Shown in pieces: positions 45,187 to 54,076 of a stretch of 64,000 nucleotides of DNA. A program made the translations under genes and the position numbers. The DNA is from Pseudomonas baetica (lineage in GTDB: Bacteria; Pseudomonadota; Gammaproteobacteria; Pseudomonadales; Pseudomonadaceae): positions 4,019,001 to 4,083,000 of the forward strand of contig NZ_PHHE01000001.1 in NCBI RefSeq assembly GCF_002813455.1, read 5' to 3'. The notes under the pieces were generated by a model that did no database searches, was not told the DNA's origin, and was given only the letters and a program-made list of their open reading frames with translations. Positions within the stretch are counted from its first letter, which is position 1. Every line of letters starts with the position of its first letter.

Positions 45187-46386
45187 ATGTCTGGCAATCG
45201 TGGTGTGGTGTATCTCGGCGCGGGCAAGGTCGAAGTACAGAAAATCGACTATCCGAAAATGCAGGACCCGCGCGGTCGCAAGATCGAGCACGGGGTCATT
45301 CTCAAAGTGGTTTCCACCAACATCTGCGGCTCCGACCAACACATGGTGCGCGGCCGTACCACGGCGCAGACCGGTCTGGTGCTGGGCCACGAGATCACCG
45401 GCGAAGTGATCGAAAAAGGTTCCGACGTCGAAAACCTGAAAATCGGCGACCTGGTTTCCGTTCCGTTCAACGTCGCTTGCGGGCGCTGCCGTTCCTGCAA
45501 GGAGCAACACACCGGCGTCTGCCTGACCGTCAACCCGGCCCGTGCCGGCGGCGCTTACGGTTACGTCGACATGGGCGACTGGACCGGTGGCCAGGCCGAA
45601 TACGTGCTGGTGCCCTACGCTGACTTCAACTTGCTGAAACTGCCGGATCGCGACAAGGCCATGGAGAAAATCCGCGACCTGACCTGCCTGTCCGACATCC
45701 TGCCGACCGGTTACCACGGTGCGGTGACTGCGGGCGTTGGCCCGGGCAGCACCGTTTACATTGCCGGCGCGGGTCCAGTCGGTCTGGCGGCCGCCGCTTC
45801 TGCGCGCTTGCTCGGTGCGGCCGTGGTGATCGTCGGCGACGTCAACACCATCCGCCTGGCCCACGCCAAGGCGCAGGGTTTTGAAATCGTCGACCTGTCC
45901 AAGGACACCCCGCTGCACGAACAGATCGCTGCGCTGCTGGGCGAACCGGAAGTCGATTGCGCGGTGGATTGCGTAGGCTTCGAAGCGCGCGGCCACGGCC
46001 ATGACGGGGTGAAATCCGAAGCCCCGGCCACCGTGCTTAACTCGCTGATGGGCGTGGTGCGCGTGGCGGGCAAGATCGGCATTCCGGGCCTGTACGTCAC
46101 CGAAGATCCGGGTGCCGTGGACGCCGCCGCGAAAATGGGCAGCCTGAGTATCCGCTTTGGTCTGGGTTGGGCCAAATCCCACAGCTTCCACACCGGGCAA
46201 ACGCCAGTGATGAAGTACAACCGCCAGTTGATGCAGGCGATCATGTGGGATCGCATCAACATCGCTGAAGTGGTGGGCGTGCAGGTGATCAGCCTCGATC
46301 AGGCGCCGGAAGGGTATGGCGAGTTTGATGCGGGTGTGCCGAAGAAGTTTGTGATTGATCCGCACAAGTTGTTCAGTGCGGCGTAG
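45187..46386 (+). CDS. fdhA: Glutathione-independent formaldehyde dehydrogenase
   Basis: This 399-residue zinc- and NAD-dependent medium-chain dehydrogenase oxidises the formaldehyde released by betaine and sarcosine demethylation. It has catalytic zinc motifs NICGSDQHM and GHEITGEV, the structural zinc cluster CGRCRSCKEQHTGVC and the nucleotide motif GAGPVGLAAAASARLLGA. It ends the cluster and is followed by a shared terminator. Confidence 0.95.
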   Translation: MSGNRGVVYLGAGKVEVQKIDYPKMQDPRGRKIEHGVILKVVSTNICGSDQHMVRGRTTAQTGLVLGHEITGEVIEKGSDVENLKIGDLVSVPFNVACGRCRSCKEQHTGVCLTVNPARAGGAYGYVDMGDWTGGQAEYVLVPYADFNLLKLPDRDKAMEKIRDLTCLSDILPTGYHGAVTAGVGPGSTVYIAGAGPVGLAAAASARLLGAAVVIVGDVNTIRLAHAKAQGFEIVDLSKDTPLHEQIAALLGEPEVDCAVDCVGFEARGHGHDGVKSEAPATVLNSLMGVVRVAGKIGIPGLYVTEDPGAVDAAAKMGSLSIRFGLGWAKSHSFHTGQTPVMKYNRQLMQAIMWDRINIAEVVGVQVISLDQAPEGYGEFDAGVPKKFVIDPHKLFSAA

Positions 46387-46404
46387 GGCTTAAGCTAGAT
46401 GACA

Positions 46405-46446
46405 AAACGGCACCGCTAAAGGTGCCGTTTCTGTTTGGTTTTTTAT
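46405..46446. terminator. Bidirectional terminator between fdhA and csp
   Basis: AAACGGCACC pairs with GGTGCCGTTT around the loop GCTAAA. On the plus strand a T-rich run follows (CTGTTTGGTTTTTT), and on the minus strand the arm ends in TTTTG. It can serve the convergent fdhA and csp genes. Confidence 0.85.
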
Positions 46447-46455
46447 GACCAGGGA

Positions 46456-46668
46456 TCATTCAGGGCGAACTTGGACTGCTTGCATTCCTTTTTGTCCCCT
46501 CTCGGCTACGAATGAAACCATTTGCCCTTCTTTGAGAGTTTTGTCTCCATCAATCTCAATCGCCTTGAAATGGACAAAAATATCATCGCCGCCGCCAGCT
46601 GGAGTAATGAACCCAAAACCTTTTTCGTCATTAAACCATTTGACCGTACCGGTTTCTCTGTTTGACAT
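46456..46668 (-). CDS. Cold-shock protein (CspA family)
   Basis: This 70-residue single-strand nucleic-acid-binding protein has the RNP1 and RNP2 motifs KGFGFI and DIFVHF and the usual start GTVKWFN. It is convergent with fdhA. A truncated relative lies at 47636-47740. Confidence 0.93.
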   Translation of the reverse strand: MSNRETGTVKWFNDEKGFGFITPAGGGDDIFVHFKAIEIDGDKTLKEGQMVSFVAERGQKGMQAVQVRPE

Positions 46669-46830
46669 GCCCGTGGTTCCTATTTGATAGATTGGTTAAA
46701 CATTAGACTGAGTAATTCAAAGGCCTAAAAAGCTCAGATAGCGGCCAATGCCCTTTGATAGAGAACCGGCCTAGTCGGACGCCCGGTCTGCAATCCTCCT
46801 TTGGGCTCAAGACTTACCGTACCTACGACC

Positions 46831-47026
46831 TTCTGCACCCGGTCTCGTCGAGTGAGGGCAGGCGCTCGGCATGGGCTTTGAATTGACCGCACCGAACTAC
46901 CGGCGAAAAGTGGTGATCATGGTGTCCTTGGCCGATCACTGCCTCAACGACCCGCTCTATCGCCCGCGCATCGACCAGTTGCTGATGTACGTCGTGGCGG
47001 CGGTGTCCAATCATCCGGATCTCTAG
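46831..47026 (+). pseudogene. Decayed internal fragment of purU
   Basis: From about 46831 the DNA matches the middle of purU (the LAERGQAFGMIFELTAPNY region onward). The in-frame part from 46871 reads MGFELTAPNYRRKVVIMVS and on to VAAVSNHPDL, then a stop. The 5' part is frameshifted, and the catalytic formyl-transfer domain is absent. It is clearly derived from a duplicated purU but too diverged to be recent. Confidence 0.85.
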
Positions 47027-47032
47027 CCTGGG

Positions 47033-47058
47033 AAGGGCACCCATGGGGTGCCTTTTTT
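47033..47058 (+). terminator. Rho-independent terminator after the purU fragment
   Basis: GGCACCC pairs with GGGTGCC across a three-base loop, followed by TTTTTT on the plus strand. Confidence 0.8.
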
Positions 47059-47084
47059 GTTAAAGATGTTCGCCCTTGCGTACG

Positions 47085-47480
47085 TTATTTGAACGCGCAC
47101 TTTTGAGCGTCACCGTCTTTGGTGGCGCAATCATCGCCTTGCCAATTACCACCGTCGCCAACAGTTGGTTTTCCCGTTGGCCAGACGAGCGACGCCGCAA
47201 CATCCGGCTTCATTTTGCCGTCTTCGTATTGGCAGACGACTCTGGCGTTATTGCTGTCTTTATCCTTGATGCGTGCCGCAGTAAATTTGAGCGCCTGCGC
47301 AGCTTCCTCGCTGGTGCTAGCAGGATCAACGTCGACAGTCAGCTCCTTGGTCGGCCCACTCACCTCAAATGTGCCATTACTTTTCTTCGTGAAAGAACTG
47401 GCAGACGGACAGGTGCTCGCATAAGCAGTAGTCGAGAGAGCTAAAGCAATCAACGCGCCAGCGGTAAGTTTCTTCAACAT
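47085..47480 (-). CDS. Small secreted protein, DUF3757-like
   Basis: This 131-residue protein has a Sec signal peptide (MLKKLTAGALIALALSTTAYA), an N-terminal cysteine after cleavage (STCPSAS) and two more cysteines near the end (DDCATKDGDAQKCAFK). It resembles the DUF3757 group of small periplasmic or secreted proteins; function is unknown. I chose the ATG at 47480, with a GGAGT site upstream. It sits between the purU and csp fragments. Confidence 0.7.
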   Translation of the reverse strand: MLKKLTAGALIALALSTTAYASTCPSASSFTKKSNGTFEVSGPTKELTVDVDPASTSEEAAQALKFTAARIKDKDSNNARVVCQYEDGKMKPDVAASLVWPTGKPTVGDGGNWQGDDCATKDGDAQKCAFK

Positions 47481-47886
47481 GTTGTGTACTCCTTTACATT
47501 TTTTGGAGTGCCAATTGTTCAAACACACAAAAAAATTTTCTACTGTCAGATCTGACAGTTTTTAGCGAATTTTGGAATAATTATTAGTTTTCTTATAGCT
47601 CGATTCAAATGATTTTCGCTACTATCCAATAATCGCTATCCCATAAGAACCAAAAAATCATCGCCCCGCTGAGAGGTTATATAGCCGAATTCCTCTTCGT
47701 CGTTAAACCACTTGACCGTTCCTTTCTGTCCGTTCGACATATCTGCATTCCTTTTTTGGACTTTTACCTTTCCTATCGTTGATCGATGAAGTGAGGGTAC
47801 TTGCTGAACATACCGTTCAATCCCCTGTCAAACCGGCAGTTTCGTCGTCGCTGTCCGGTGGCAGCTTTTCCCAAGAGGATGTCTGA
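47481..47886. other. AT-rich gap with a csp remnant
   Basis: The region between the small secreted protein and the DUF2780 gene is AT-rich. It contains a truncated cold-shock gene (listed separately) and, near 47876, AAGAGGA, the probable ribosome-binding site of the next gene. I see nothing else that looks coding. Confidence 0.6.
47636..47740 (-). pseudogene. Truncated cold-shock gene
   Basis: The 34-codon frame reads [20 protein letters not shown], then [14 protein letters not shown], then a stop. It matches the first half of CspA-family proteins but RNP1 is altered (EEFGYI) and the VFVHF motif and everything after it are lost. It cannot form the five-stranded fold. Confidence 0.8.
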
Positions 47887-48450
47887 ATGAAGATTTCACG
47901 CGGTTTTGCCTTGGCATCACTCATGACCCTGGCGGCGGGCCCGGTGTTCGCCGGTTTCAGCTTGAACGACGTCGCCGGTGCGGTCTCGGGCATGCAGGGC
48001 GGTGACAAGGCTGCCGCTGCGGCGCCGACTTCGGAAACCGCCGGTTTGTTGAGCGCCCTGAGTGCGCTGAACGTCACTCCGCAGCAAGCCGTGGGCGGCA
48101 CCAGTGCCATGCTCGGCCTGGCCAAGAACCAGTTGAGCAATACCGACTACTCGCAATTGGCCAAGGAAGTGCCGGGCATCGACAAGCTCTCGGGCGGCGG
48201 TGGCAATCTGGCTGCGCTGAGCGGTCTGCTCGGCTCGTCGGGCAAGTCGGCCGGGCTGGAAAATGCCTTGGGCAACGTCAAGGACACCAATGACCTGAAC
48301 AATGCGTTCAGCGCCTTGGGCATGGACAGCGGCATGATCGGTCGGTTTGCCCCGGTGATTCTGCAATACCTGGGTCAGCAGGGCGTCGGTGGCTCGCTGC
48401 TGAGCAGTCTGGGCAGCATCTGGGGCACCGGAACCGGAACCGGCAGCTGA
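47887..48450 (+). CDS. DUF2780 (VcgC/VcgE-like) exported protein
   Basis: This 187-residue exported protein has a signal peptide (MKISRGFALASLMTLAAGP, cleavage near VFAGF). The rest is rich in glycine, alanine and leucine and is typical of DUF2780. It has no catalytic motif. It ends two bases before the convergent acyltransferase gene. Function unknown. Confidence 0.8.
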   Translation: MKISRGFALASLMTLAAGPVFAGFSLNDVAGAVSGMQGGDKAAAAAPTSETAGLLSALSALNVTPQQAVGGTSAMLGLAKNQLSNTDYSQLAKEVPGIDKLSGGGGNLAALSGLLGSSGKSAGLENALGNVKDTNDLNNAFSALGMDSGMIGRFAPVILQYLGQQGVGGSLLSSLGSIWGTGTGTGS

Positions 48451-48451
48451 T

Positions 48452-49339
48452 TCAGCCGCGCTCGTTCTTCAGTTCGGCAATACGCTGATCCTTCTCGTTC
48501 CAGAGCTGGTTGACCCAGCTCTGGACCTTCTGGCGAAACACCGGATCATTCTCGTAATCGCCCTGCCACAGCGCCGGGTCGAGTTCGCGGGTCTTGATGT
48601 CGATGATCACGCGCGGCACGTTGCCGCTGATCAAGTCCCAGAATCCCGGAATGTCTGGCTGTGGATAAACCACCGTCACATCGAGGATCGCGTCCAGTTG
48701 TTCACCCAGCGCCGCCAGTACAAACGCCACGCCGCCCGCCTTGGGCTTGAGCAGGTGGTTGAACGGTGATTGCTGCTGCGCACTTTTCGCGGCGGTGTAG
48801 CGCGTGCCTTCCAGATAATTGACCACGGTTACCGGCTGACGCTTGAACAGTTCACAGGCCGCTTTGGTGATTTCCAGATCCTCGCCCGCCAGTTCCGGGT
48901 TCTTCGCCAGGAATGCCTTGGTGTAGCGCTTCATGAACGGGTAATCCAGCGCCCACCACGCCAGGCCCAGAAACGGCACCCAGATCAGTTCTTTCTTGAG
49001 GAAGAACTTGAAGAACGGCGTGCGCCGGTTGAGGGTCTGGATCAGCGCCGGAATGTCGACCCACGACTGATGGTTGCTGACCACCAGATACGAGGTGTCA
49101 CCGCGCAGATCGTCGCCGCCGCGAATGTCCCACCAGGTGGGGATGCACAGGCGGAAAATCAGTTTGTCGATCTCGGCCCAGGTCTCGGCGATCCACATCA
49201 CCGCCCATGACGCATAGTCGCGCCAGCGCCCGGGCGCCACCAGTTTGAGCAGGGCAAACACCAGCAATGGTCCGATCAGGATCAGGGTGTTGAGCAATAG
49301 CAGCAGGGTGACGAAACAGCCGGTGAGCAGGCGGCGCAT
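48452..49339 (-). CDS. Inner-membrane acyltransferase (PlsC-like)
   Basis: This 295-residue protein has N-terminal hydrophobic segments and the acyltransferase motif NHQSWVD (H-x4-D), followed by FFKFFLKKELIWVPFLG and EGTR, typical of lysophosphatidate acyltransferases of the YihG type. I chose the ATG at 49339 (MRRLLTGCFV); an ATG at 49372 is possible. Further upstream the frame is REPIN. It probably acylates lysophospholipid in the inner membrane. Confidence 0.83.
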   Translation of the reverse strand: MRRLLTGCFVTLLLLLNTLILIGPLLVFALLKLVAPGRWRDYASWAVMWIAETWAEIDKLIFRLCIPTWWDIRGGDDLRGDTSYLVVSNHQSWVDIPALIQTLNRRTPFFKFFLKKELIWVPFLGLAWWALDYPFMKRYTKAFLAKNPELAGEDLEITKAACELFKRQPVTVVNYLEGTRYTAAKSAQQQSPFNHLLKPKAGGVAFVLAALGEQLDAILDVTVVYPQPDIPGFWDLISGNVPRVIIDIKTRELDPALWQGDYENDPVFRQKVQSWVNQLWNEKDQRIAELKNERG

Positions 49340-49471
49340 AAGCAACTCTATGAAAGCGGATGGGCGCGCCATGATAAGTGGCTTCGGGCGACAGGCCAAA
49401 TGTGCGCTGACGAATGTTTCACTTTTGGGCCGGTATGCTTTGCTCAGGCGTTGTGTTGAATGTACCGGCCT

Positions 49472-49566
49472 CTTCGCGAGCAGGCTCGCTCCCACGGGGG
49501 ATTTGCACTGTGTTGAAGATTGCATGCACACAGAAATCCAATGTGGGAGCGAGCCTGCTCGCGAAG
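49472..49566. repeat. REPIN, GAGCCTGCTC subtype
   Basis: Inverted REP pair in the divergent gap between the acyltransferase and the retropepsin-like gene. Confidence 0.9.
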
Positions 49567-49648
49567 GCGGGCTTGAGGCGAACCAATTGCCTGCAGGCTG
49601 TCTAAAATCTCGCGTCTGCCGCCCTCATTTTTCAAGGAAGCCCCTTAC

Positions 49649-50152
49649 GTGAAATCCCTCCTTGCACTGTTTGCCCTCATCGCCCTGCCGGTCATGGCCG
49701 CCGAGCCGACCCTGTACGGGCGTTACGAATACATCGCGCTGCCGGAAATCGGCGGTGAAGTGCTCAAGGCCAAAATGGATACCGGTGCGCTGACCGCGTC
49801 GCTGTCGGCCAAGGACATCGAGACCTTCACCCGTGATGGTGACGAATGGGTGCGCTTCCGCCTGGGTACCAAGGACGCCAGCAACAAGGTCTACGAACAC
49901 AAGGTCGCGCGGATCAGCAAGATCAAGAGCCGCTCCGATGAAGAAGACGAGGGCGACAGCACCGAAGTCGCCAAACGTCCGGTGGTCGATCTGGAGCTGT
50001 GCCTGGGCAACGTCAAGCGTACCGTGGAGGTCAACCTGACCGACCGCAGCAACTTCAATTATCCGCTGCTGATCGGTGCCAAGGCCTTGCGGGAATTCGG
50101 TGCAGCCGTAAACCCGGCGCGGCGCTTCACTGCGGACAAACCAGACTGTTAA
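49649..50152 (+). CDS. Retropepsin-like protein (DUF785, 'ATP-dependent zinc protease')
   Basis: This 167-residue protein starts with GTG and has a signal peptide (ending near VMAAEP). Its mature domain contains KMDTGALTASLSA, the DTG(A/S) active-site motif of retropepsin-like aspartic proteases. It belongs to the COG4067/DUF785 group often labelled as zinc proteases. It is likely periplasmic and precedes the cre genes. Confidence 0.82.
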   Translation: MKSLLALFALIALPVMAAEPTLYGRYEYIALPEIGGEVLKAKMDTGALTASLSAKDIETFTRDGDEWVRFRLGTKDASNKVYEHKVARISKIKSRSDEEDEGDSTEVAKRPVVDLELCLGNVKRTVEVNLTDRSNFNYPLLIGAKALREFGAAVNPARRFTADKPDC

Positions 50153-50225
50153 GCCAAGTGGTCTCATTGACGTAACGTCAGGCTTGGGGCACCGTTCGCG
50201 CACTTAACCCACGGGCTCGGACGCC

Positions 50226-50906
50226 ATGCCTCATATCCTGATTGTCGAAGACGAAGCGGCGATTGCCGACACGCTGATTTTTGCCTTGCAGGGCGAGGGG
50301 TTCACCACCACCTGGGTGAACCTCGGCGCAGCGGCGCTGGAACATCAGCGTCAGACCCCGGCCGATCTGATCATTCTCGACATCGGCCTGCCGGACATCA
50401 GCGGTTTCGAAACCTGCAAACAGCTGCGCCGCTTCAGTGACGTGCCGGTGCTGTTTCTCAGTGCCCGGGATGCCGAGATCGACCGCGTCGTGGGGCTTGA
50501 AATCGGTGCCGACGACTACGTGGTCAAGCCCTTCAGTCCACGGGAAGTGGCGGCGCGGGTCCGGGCGATTCTCAAGCGCATGGCGCCGCGTCCGGTGATC
50601 GAGGCCTCGTCTGCGCTGTTTCGCATCGATCCAGAGCGCGTTCAAATTGTTTATCGCGGTCAGACACTGAGCCTGACCCGCCATGAATTCCGCCTGCTGC
50701 AATGCTTGCTTGAACAACCAGAGCGGGTGTTCAGTCGCGAGCAATTGCTCGATGCGCTGGGCGTAGCGGCCGACGCCGGTTACGAGCGCAGCATCGACAG
50801 CCACATCAAAAGCGTGCGCGCCAAGCTGCGTCTGGTGCGCGCCGATGCCGAGCCGATCCAGACCCATCGCGGCCTCGGTTACAGCTACAGCCCGGGGCAC
50901 AGCTAA
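50226..50906 (+). CDS. creB: Response regulator CreB
   Basis: This 226-residue OmpR-type regulator has the phospho-acceptor Asp52 (ILDIGLPD) and a C-terminal winged helix (RQQLLDALG-like wing and SIDSHIKSVRAKL). It is the partner of CreC, and in pseudomonads CreBC controls creD and affects beta-lactam response and fitness. Its stop overlaps the creC start by one base. Confidence 0.92.
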   Translation: MPHILIVEDEAAIADTLIFALQGEGFTTTWVNLGAAALEHQRQTPADLIILDIGLPDISGFETCKQLRRFSDVPVLFLSARDAEIDRVVGLEIGADDYVVKPFSPREVAARVRAILKRMAPRPVIEASSALFRIDPERVQIVYRGQTLSLTRHEFRLLQCLLEQPERVFSREQLLDALGVAADAGYERSIDSHIKSVRAKLRLVRADAEPIQTHRGLGYSYSPGHS

Positions 50907-52324
50907 TGTCGTTGGGCCTGCGGATTTTCCTGGTGTATGTGCTGTTTGTCGGCCTGACCGGTTATTTCGTGCTCAACACGGTGATGGAGGAAATCCGCCC
51001 CGGCGTTCGTCAGTCCACCGAAGAAACCCTGGTCGACACCGCCAACCTGATGGCGGAGATCCTGCGTGACGATTTCAAGGCCGGCACGCTCAGCGAGAAT
51101 CGCTGGCCGCAGTTGCTGCGCGCTTACGGCGAACGTCAGCCGCAAGCGACGATCTGGGGCTTGCCGAAGAATCAGGTCAACCATCGCATCTACGTCACCG
51201 ACGCCAAGGGCCGGGTGGTGCTGGATTCCAGCGGTGTGGCGGTGGGCCAGGATTATTCGCGCTGGAACGACGTCTACCTGACCTTGCGCGGCGAATATGG
51301 CGCGCGCTCCAGCCGCAGTGATCCGGATGACGCCAGTTCCTCGGTGATGCACGTCGGTGCGCCGATCCGCGACAACGGCCAGATCATCGGTGTGGTGACC
51401 GTGGCTAAACCCAACAGCTCATTGCAGCCTTATGTCGACCGTACCGAACGGCGCTTGCTGTTTTACGGTGCTGGCCTGATCGGTCTCGGTTTGTTGTTCG
51501 GCGCCTTGCTGTCGTGGTGGCTGAGCCGCGCGCTGCACCGCTTGACCGGTTATGCGCAAGCGGTGAGCGAAGGTCGGCGCGTGGAAGTACCGCACTATCG
51601 CGGCGGCGAGCTGGAACAACTGGCCACGGCGGTCGAGCAGATGCGCACGCAACTGGAAGGCAAGGCTTACGTCGAGCGTTACGTGCACACGCTGACCCAT
51701 GAACTGAAAAGCCCGTTGGCGGCCATTCGCGGCGCGGCGGAGTTGCTGCAAGGTGAAATGCTGCCGGCTCAACGATTGCGCTTTGTCGGCAACATCGACA
51801 GCGAAAGTGCGCGGATGCAGCAACTGATCGAGCGCTTGCTGAATCTGGCGCAGGTTGAGCAGCGCCAAGGACTGGAGGAGCGGGTAGCGGTGCCGTTGGC
51901 GGTGTTGGTCGATGAGTTGTTGCAAGCTCAGGCTGCAAGGATCGAAGGCAAGCAGCTTCGCATTGAACAGGCGATCTCGGCGAGTCTGCTGCTGATCGGC
52001 GAGCCATTTTTGCTGCGTCAGGCGCTGGGGAATGTGCTGGAGAATGCGCTGGATTTCACCCCGGTAGAGGGGTTGCTGCGGTTCAGTGCCGAGCGGGTTG
52101 GCGAGCAAATCGAATTTCGTTTGTTCAATGAGACGGCGGCGATTCCTGACTACGCTTTGCCGCGTTTGACCGAACGCTTCTACTCATTGCCGCGCCCCGA
52201 TAGTGGACGCAAGAGTACGGGTTTAGGGCTTAACTTCGTTGAGGAAGTGGTCAAGTTGCATGGTGGGTCGATGCAAATTCGCAATGTTGAAAATGGCGTT
52301 GAAGTGACCCTGCGCTTGCCTTGA
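50906..52324 (+). CDS. creC: Sensor histidine kinase CreC
   Basis: This 472-residue kinase has an N-terminal transmembrane helix, a periplasmic sensor region to about residue 180, a second helix, a HAMP-like segment, the phosphorylated-histidine motif HTLTHELKSPLAAIRG and the ATPase motif STGLGLNFVEEV. It is coupled to creB. Confidence 0.92.
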   Translation: MSLGLRIFLVYVLFVGLTGYFVLNTVMEEIRPGVRQSTEETLVDTANLMAEILRDDFKAGTLSENRWPQLLRAYGERQPQATIWGLPKNQVNHRIYVTDAKGRVVLDSSGVAVGQDYSRWNDVYLTLRGEYGARSSRSDPDDASSSVMHVGAPIRDNGQIIGVVTVAKPNSSLQPYVDRTERRLLFYGAGLIGLGLLFGALLSWWLSRALHRLTGYAQAVSEGRRVEVPHYRGGELEQLATAVEQMRTQLEGKAYVERYVHTLTHELKSPLAAIRGAAELLQGEMLPAQRLRFVGNIDSESARMQQLIERLLNLAQVEQRQGLEERVAVPLAVLVDELLQAQAARIEGKQLRIEQAISASLLLIGEPFLLRQALGNVLENALDFTPVEGLLRFSAERVGEQIEFRLFNETAAIPDYALPRLTERFYSLPRPDSGRKSTGLGLNFVEEVVKLHGGSMQIRNVENGVEVTLRLP

Positions 52325-52338
52325 AACCGAGTCGCTGC

Positions 52339-52404
52339 CTTCGCGAGCAGGCTCGCTCCCACAGGTGGCGCATTCCAATGTGGGAGCGAGCCTGCTCGCG
52401 AAGG
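52339..52404. repeat. REPIN, GAGCCTGCTC subtype
   Basis: Closely spaced inverted REP pair between creC and creD, so creD likely has its own promoter. Confidence 0.9.
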
Positions 52405-52417
52405 GGCCGGTGAAGTC

Positions 52418-52433
52418 TCCACACAATCTCCAC
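52418..52433. promoter_or_regulatory. Candidate CreB (cre-tag) operator upstream of creD
   Basis: TCCAC-N6-TCCAC lies about 65 bases before the creD ATG. The described cre/blr tag is TTCAC-N6-TTCAC, so each half differs by one base but the spacing is exact. Confidence 0.45.
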
Positions 52434-52497
52434 ATTCCCCCCACAAAACCCCCATACACCCCAACCAGACTCTGCCCATCAAAACAGGGAGAGTCCC

Positions 52498-53868
52498 ATG
52501 AACAAGAATCTGACCATAAAGCTCGGCGCCATTGCCACGCTGATCCTGCTGTTGCTGATACCGTTGCTGATGATCGACGGGGTCATCGATGATCGCCAGC
52601 AGCTGCGCGACGGCGTGCTGGAAGACATCGCGCGCAGCTCCAGCTACAGCCAGCAAGTCAGCGGGCCGGTGATGGTGGTGCCGTATCGCAAAGTGATTCA
52701 CAACTGGAAGCTCAACGACAAAACCAACCAGCGCTATGACGAGCCGAGCGAAGAGCGCGGGCGTTTGTACTTTTTGCCTGAGCGTTTCGAGCTCGATGGC
52801 CAGGTACAGACCGAACTGCGCGCCCGGGGCATTTATGAGGCGCGGCTGTTTCACGCCGATAATCGCATCAACGGTCACTTTTCGCTGCCGGCGCAATTGG
52901 GCATCAAGGAAGACTTCGTCGATTACCAGTTCGATGCGCCGTTTCTCGCGGTCGGCATCAGCGACATTCGCGGCATCGAAAACGCTTTGAAACTGGAACT
53001 CGACGGCCAGCGCCTGGACTTCGTGCCCGGCACTCAAGTCGGCTGGCTCGGCGAAGGCGTACGAGTGACGCTGCCGGTGCTCGATACCAGCAAAACCACG
53101 GAACTGGCGTTCGGTTTCGACCTGCGTCTGCAAGGCACCGGTTCGTTGCAGGTGCTGCCGGTGGGCAAAACCAGCAGTGTGAGCCTGACTGCGAACTGGC
53201 CGCACCCAAGCTTCATCGGCAACTTCCTGCCGGCCAAACGGGAAATCAACGATGCCGGTTTCAGCGCCGACTGGCAGACCACGTTCTTCTCCACCAACCT
53301 GCAAGACGCCATGAGCCGCTGCGTCAGCAGCAATGATTGCGATGGGTTCAATGCCCGCAGTTTCGGCGTGAGCTTCATCGATCCGGTGGATCAGTATCTG
53401 AAGAGCGACCGGGCGATCAAGTACGCATTGCTGTTCATCGTCCTGACGTTTGCCGGTTTCTTCTTGTTCGAAGTCCTCAAGAGCCTGGCGGTGCACCCGG
53501 TGCAGTACGCGTTGGTTGGCGTGGCGCTGGCGTTCTTCTACCTGTTGCTGTTGTCGCTGTCGGAACACATCGGGTTTGCGCTGGCGTATCTGCTGTCGGC
53601 CAGTGGTTGTGTGTTGTTGATCGGGTTCTATGTCTGCCATGTGCTGCGCAGCGTGCGTCACGGTTTGAGCTTTTCGGCGGGGTTGGCGGCGTTGTATGGC
53701 CTGCTTTACGGTTTGTTGAGCGCCGAGGATTACGCGCTGCTGATGGGCTCGCTGCTGCTGTTCGGCTTGCTCGGTGTGTTCATGGTGCTGACGCGCAAAC
53801 TGGACTGGTACGGGATCGGGCAGAAGCCGGCCAAGCCGCTGGAATTTGATGTGGGGGCGATGCAATGA
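52498..53868 (+). CDS. creD: Inner-membrane protein CreD
   Basis: This 456-residue protein has an N-terminal helix, a large periplasmic domain to about residue 300 and several C-terminal transmembrane segments (ALLFIVLTFAGFFLFEVLK onward), as in the CreD/inner membrane protein family. CreD is the main target of CreBC. The start has AGGGAGAG upstream. Confidence 0.92.
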   Translation: MNKNLTIKLGAIATLILLLLIPLLMIDGVIDDRQQLRDGVLEDIARSSSYSQQVSGPVMVVPYRKVIHNWKLNDKTNQRYDEPSEERGRLYFLPERFELDGQVQTELRARGIYEARLFHADNRINGHFSLPAQLGIKEDFVDYQFDAPFLAVGISDIRGIENALKLELDGQRLDFVPGTQVGWLGEGVRVTLPVLDTSKTTELAFGFDLRLQGTGSLQVLPVGKTSSVSLTANWPHPSFIGNFLPAKREINDAGFSADWQTTFFSTNLQDAMSRCVSSNDCDGFNARSFGVSFIDPVDQYLKSDRAIKYALLFIVLTFAGFFLFEVLKSLAVHPVQYALVGVALAFFYLLLLSLSEHIGFALAYLLSASGCVLLIGFYVCHVLRSVRHGLSFSAGLAALYGLLYGLLSAEDYALLMGSLLLFGLLGVFMVLTRKLDWYGIGQKPAKPLEFDVGAMQ

Positions 53869-53960
53869 GCCGGTCGCTGGGGTTGCGTGAGGATCAGTGT
53901 TGGAAGGATGAGTTGGTGACGCGGATTATTGGATTTCTGCCTGTGGAACCGAGGTGGGGC

Positions 53961-54053
53961 CTTCGCGAGCAGGCTCGCTCCCACAGGACTGATGTCAGCG
54001 CGAATTTCTCTGTCAGGCCCCAATTCGGGGTGGGAGCGAGCCTGCTCGCGAAG
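53961..54053. repeat. REPIN, GAGCCTGCTC subtype
   Basis: Inverted REP pair in the convergent gap between creD and the GST gene. Confidence 0.9.
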
Positions 54054-54076
54054 AGGCCGGAACAGGCGCTGAAAAA

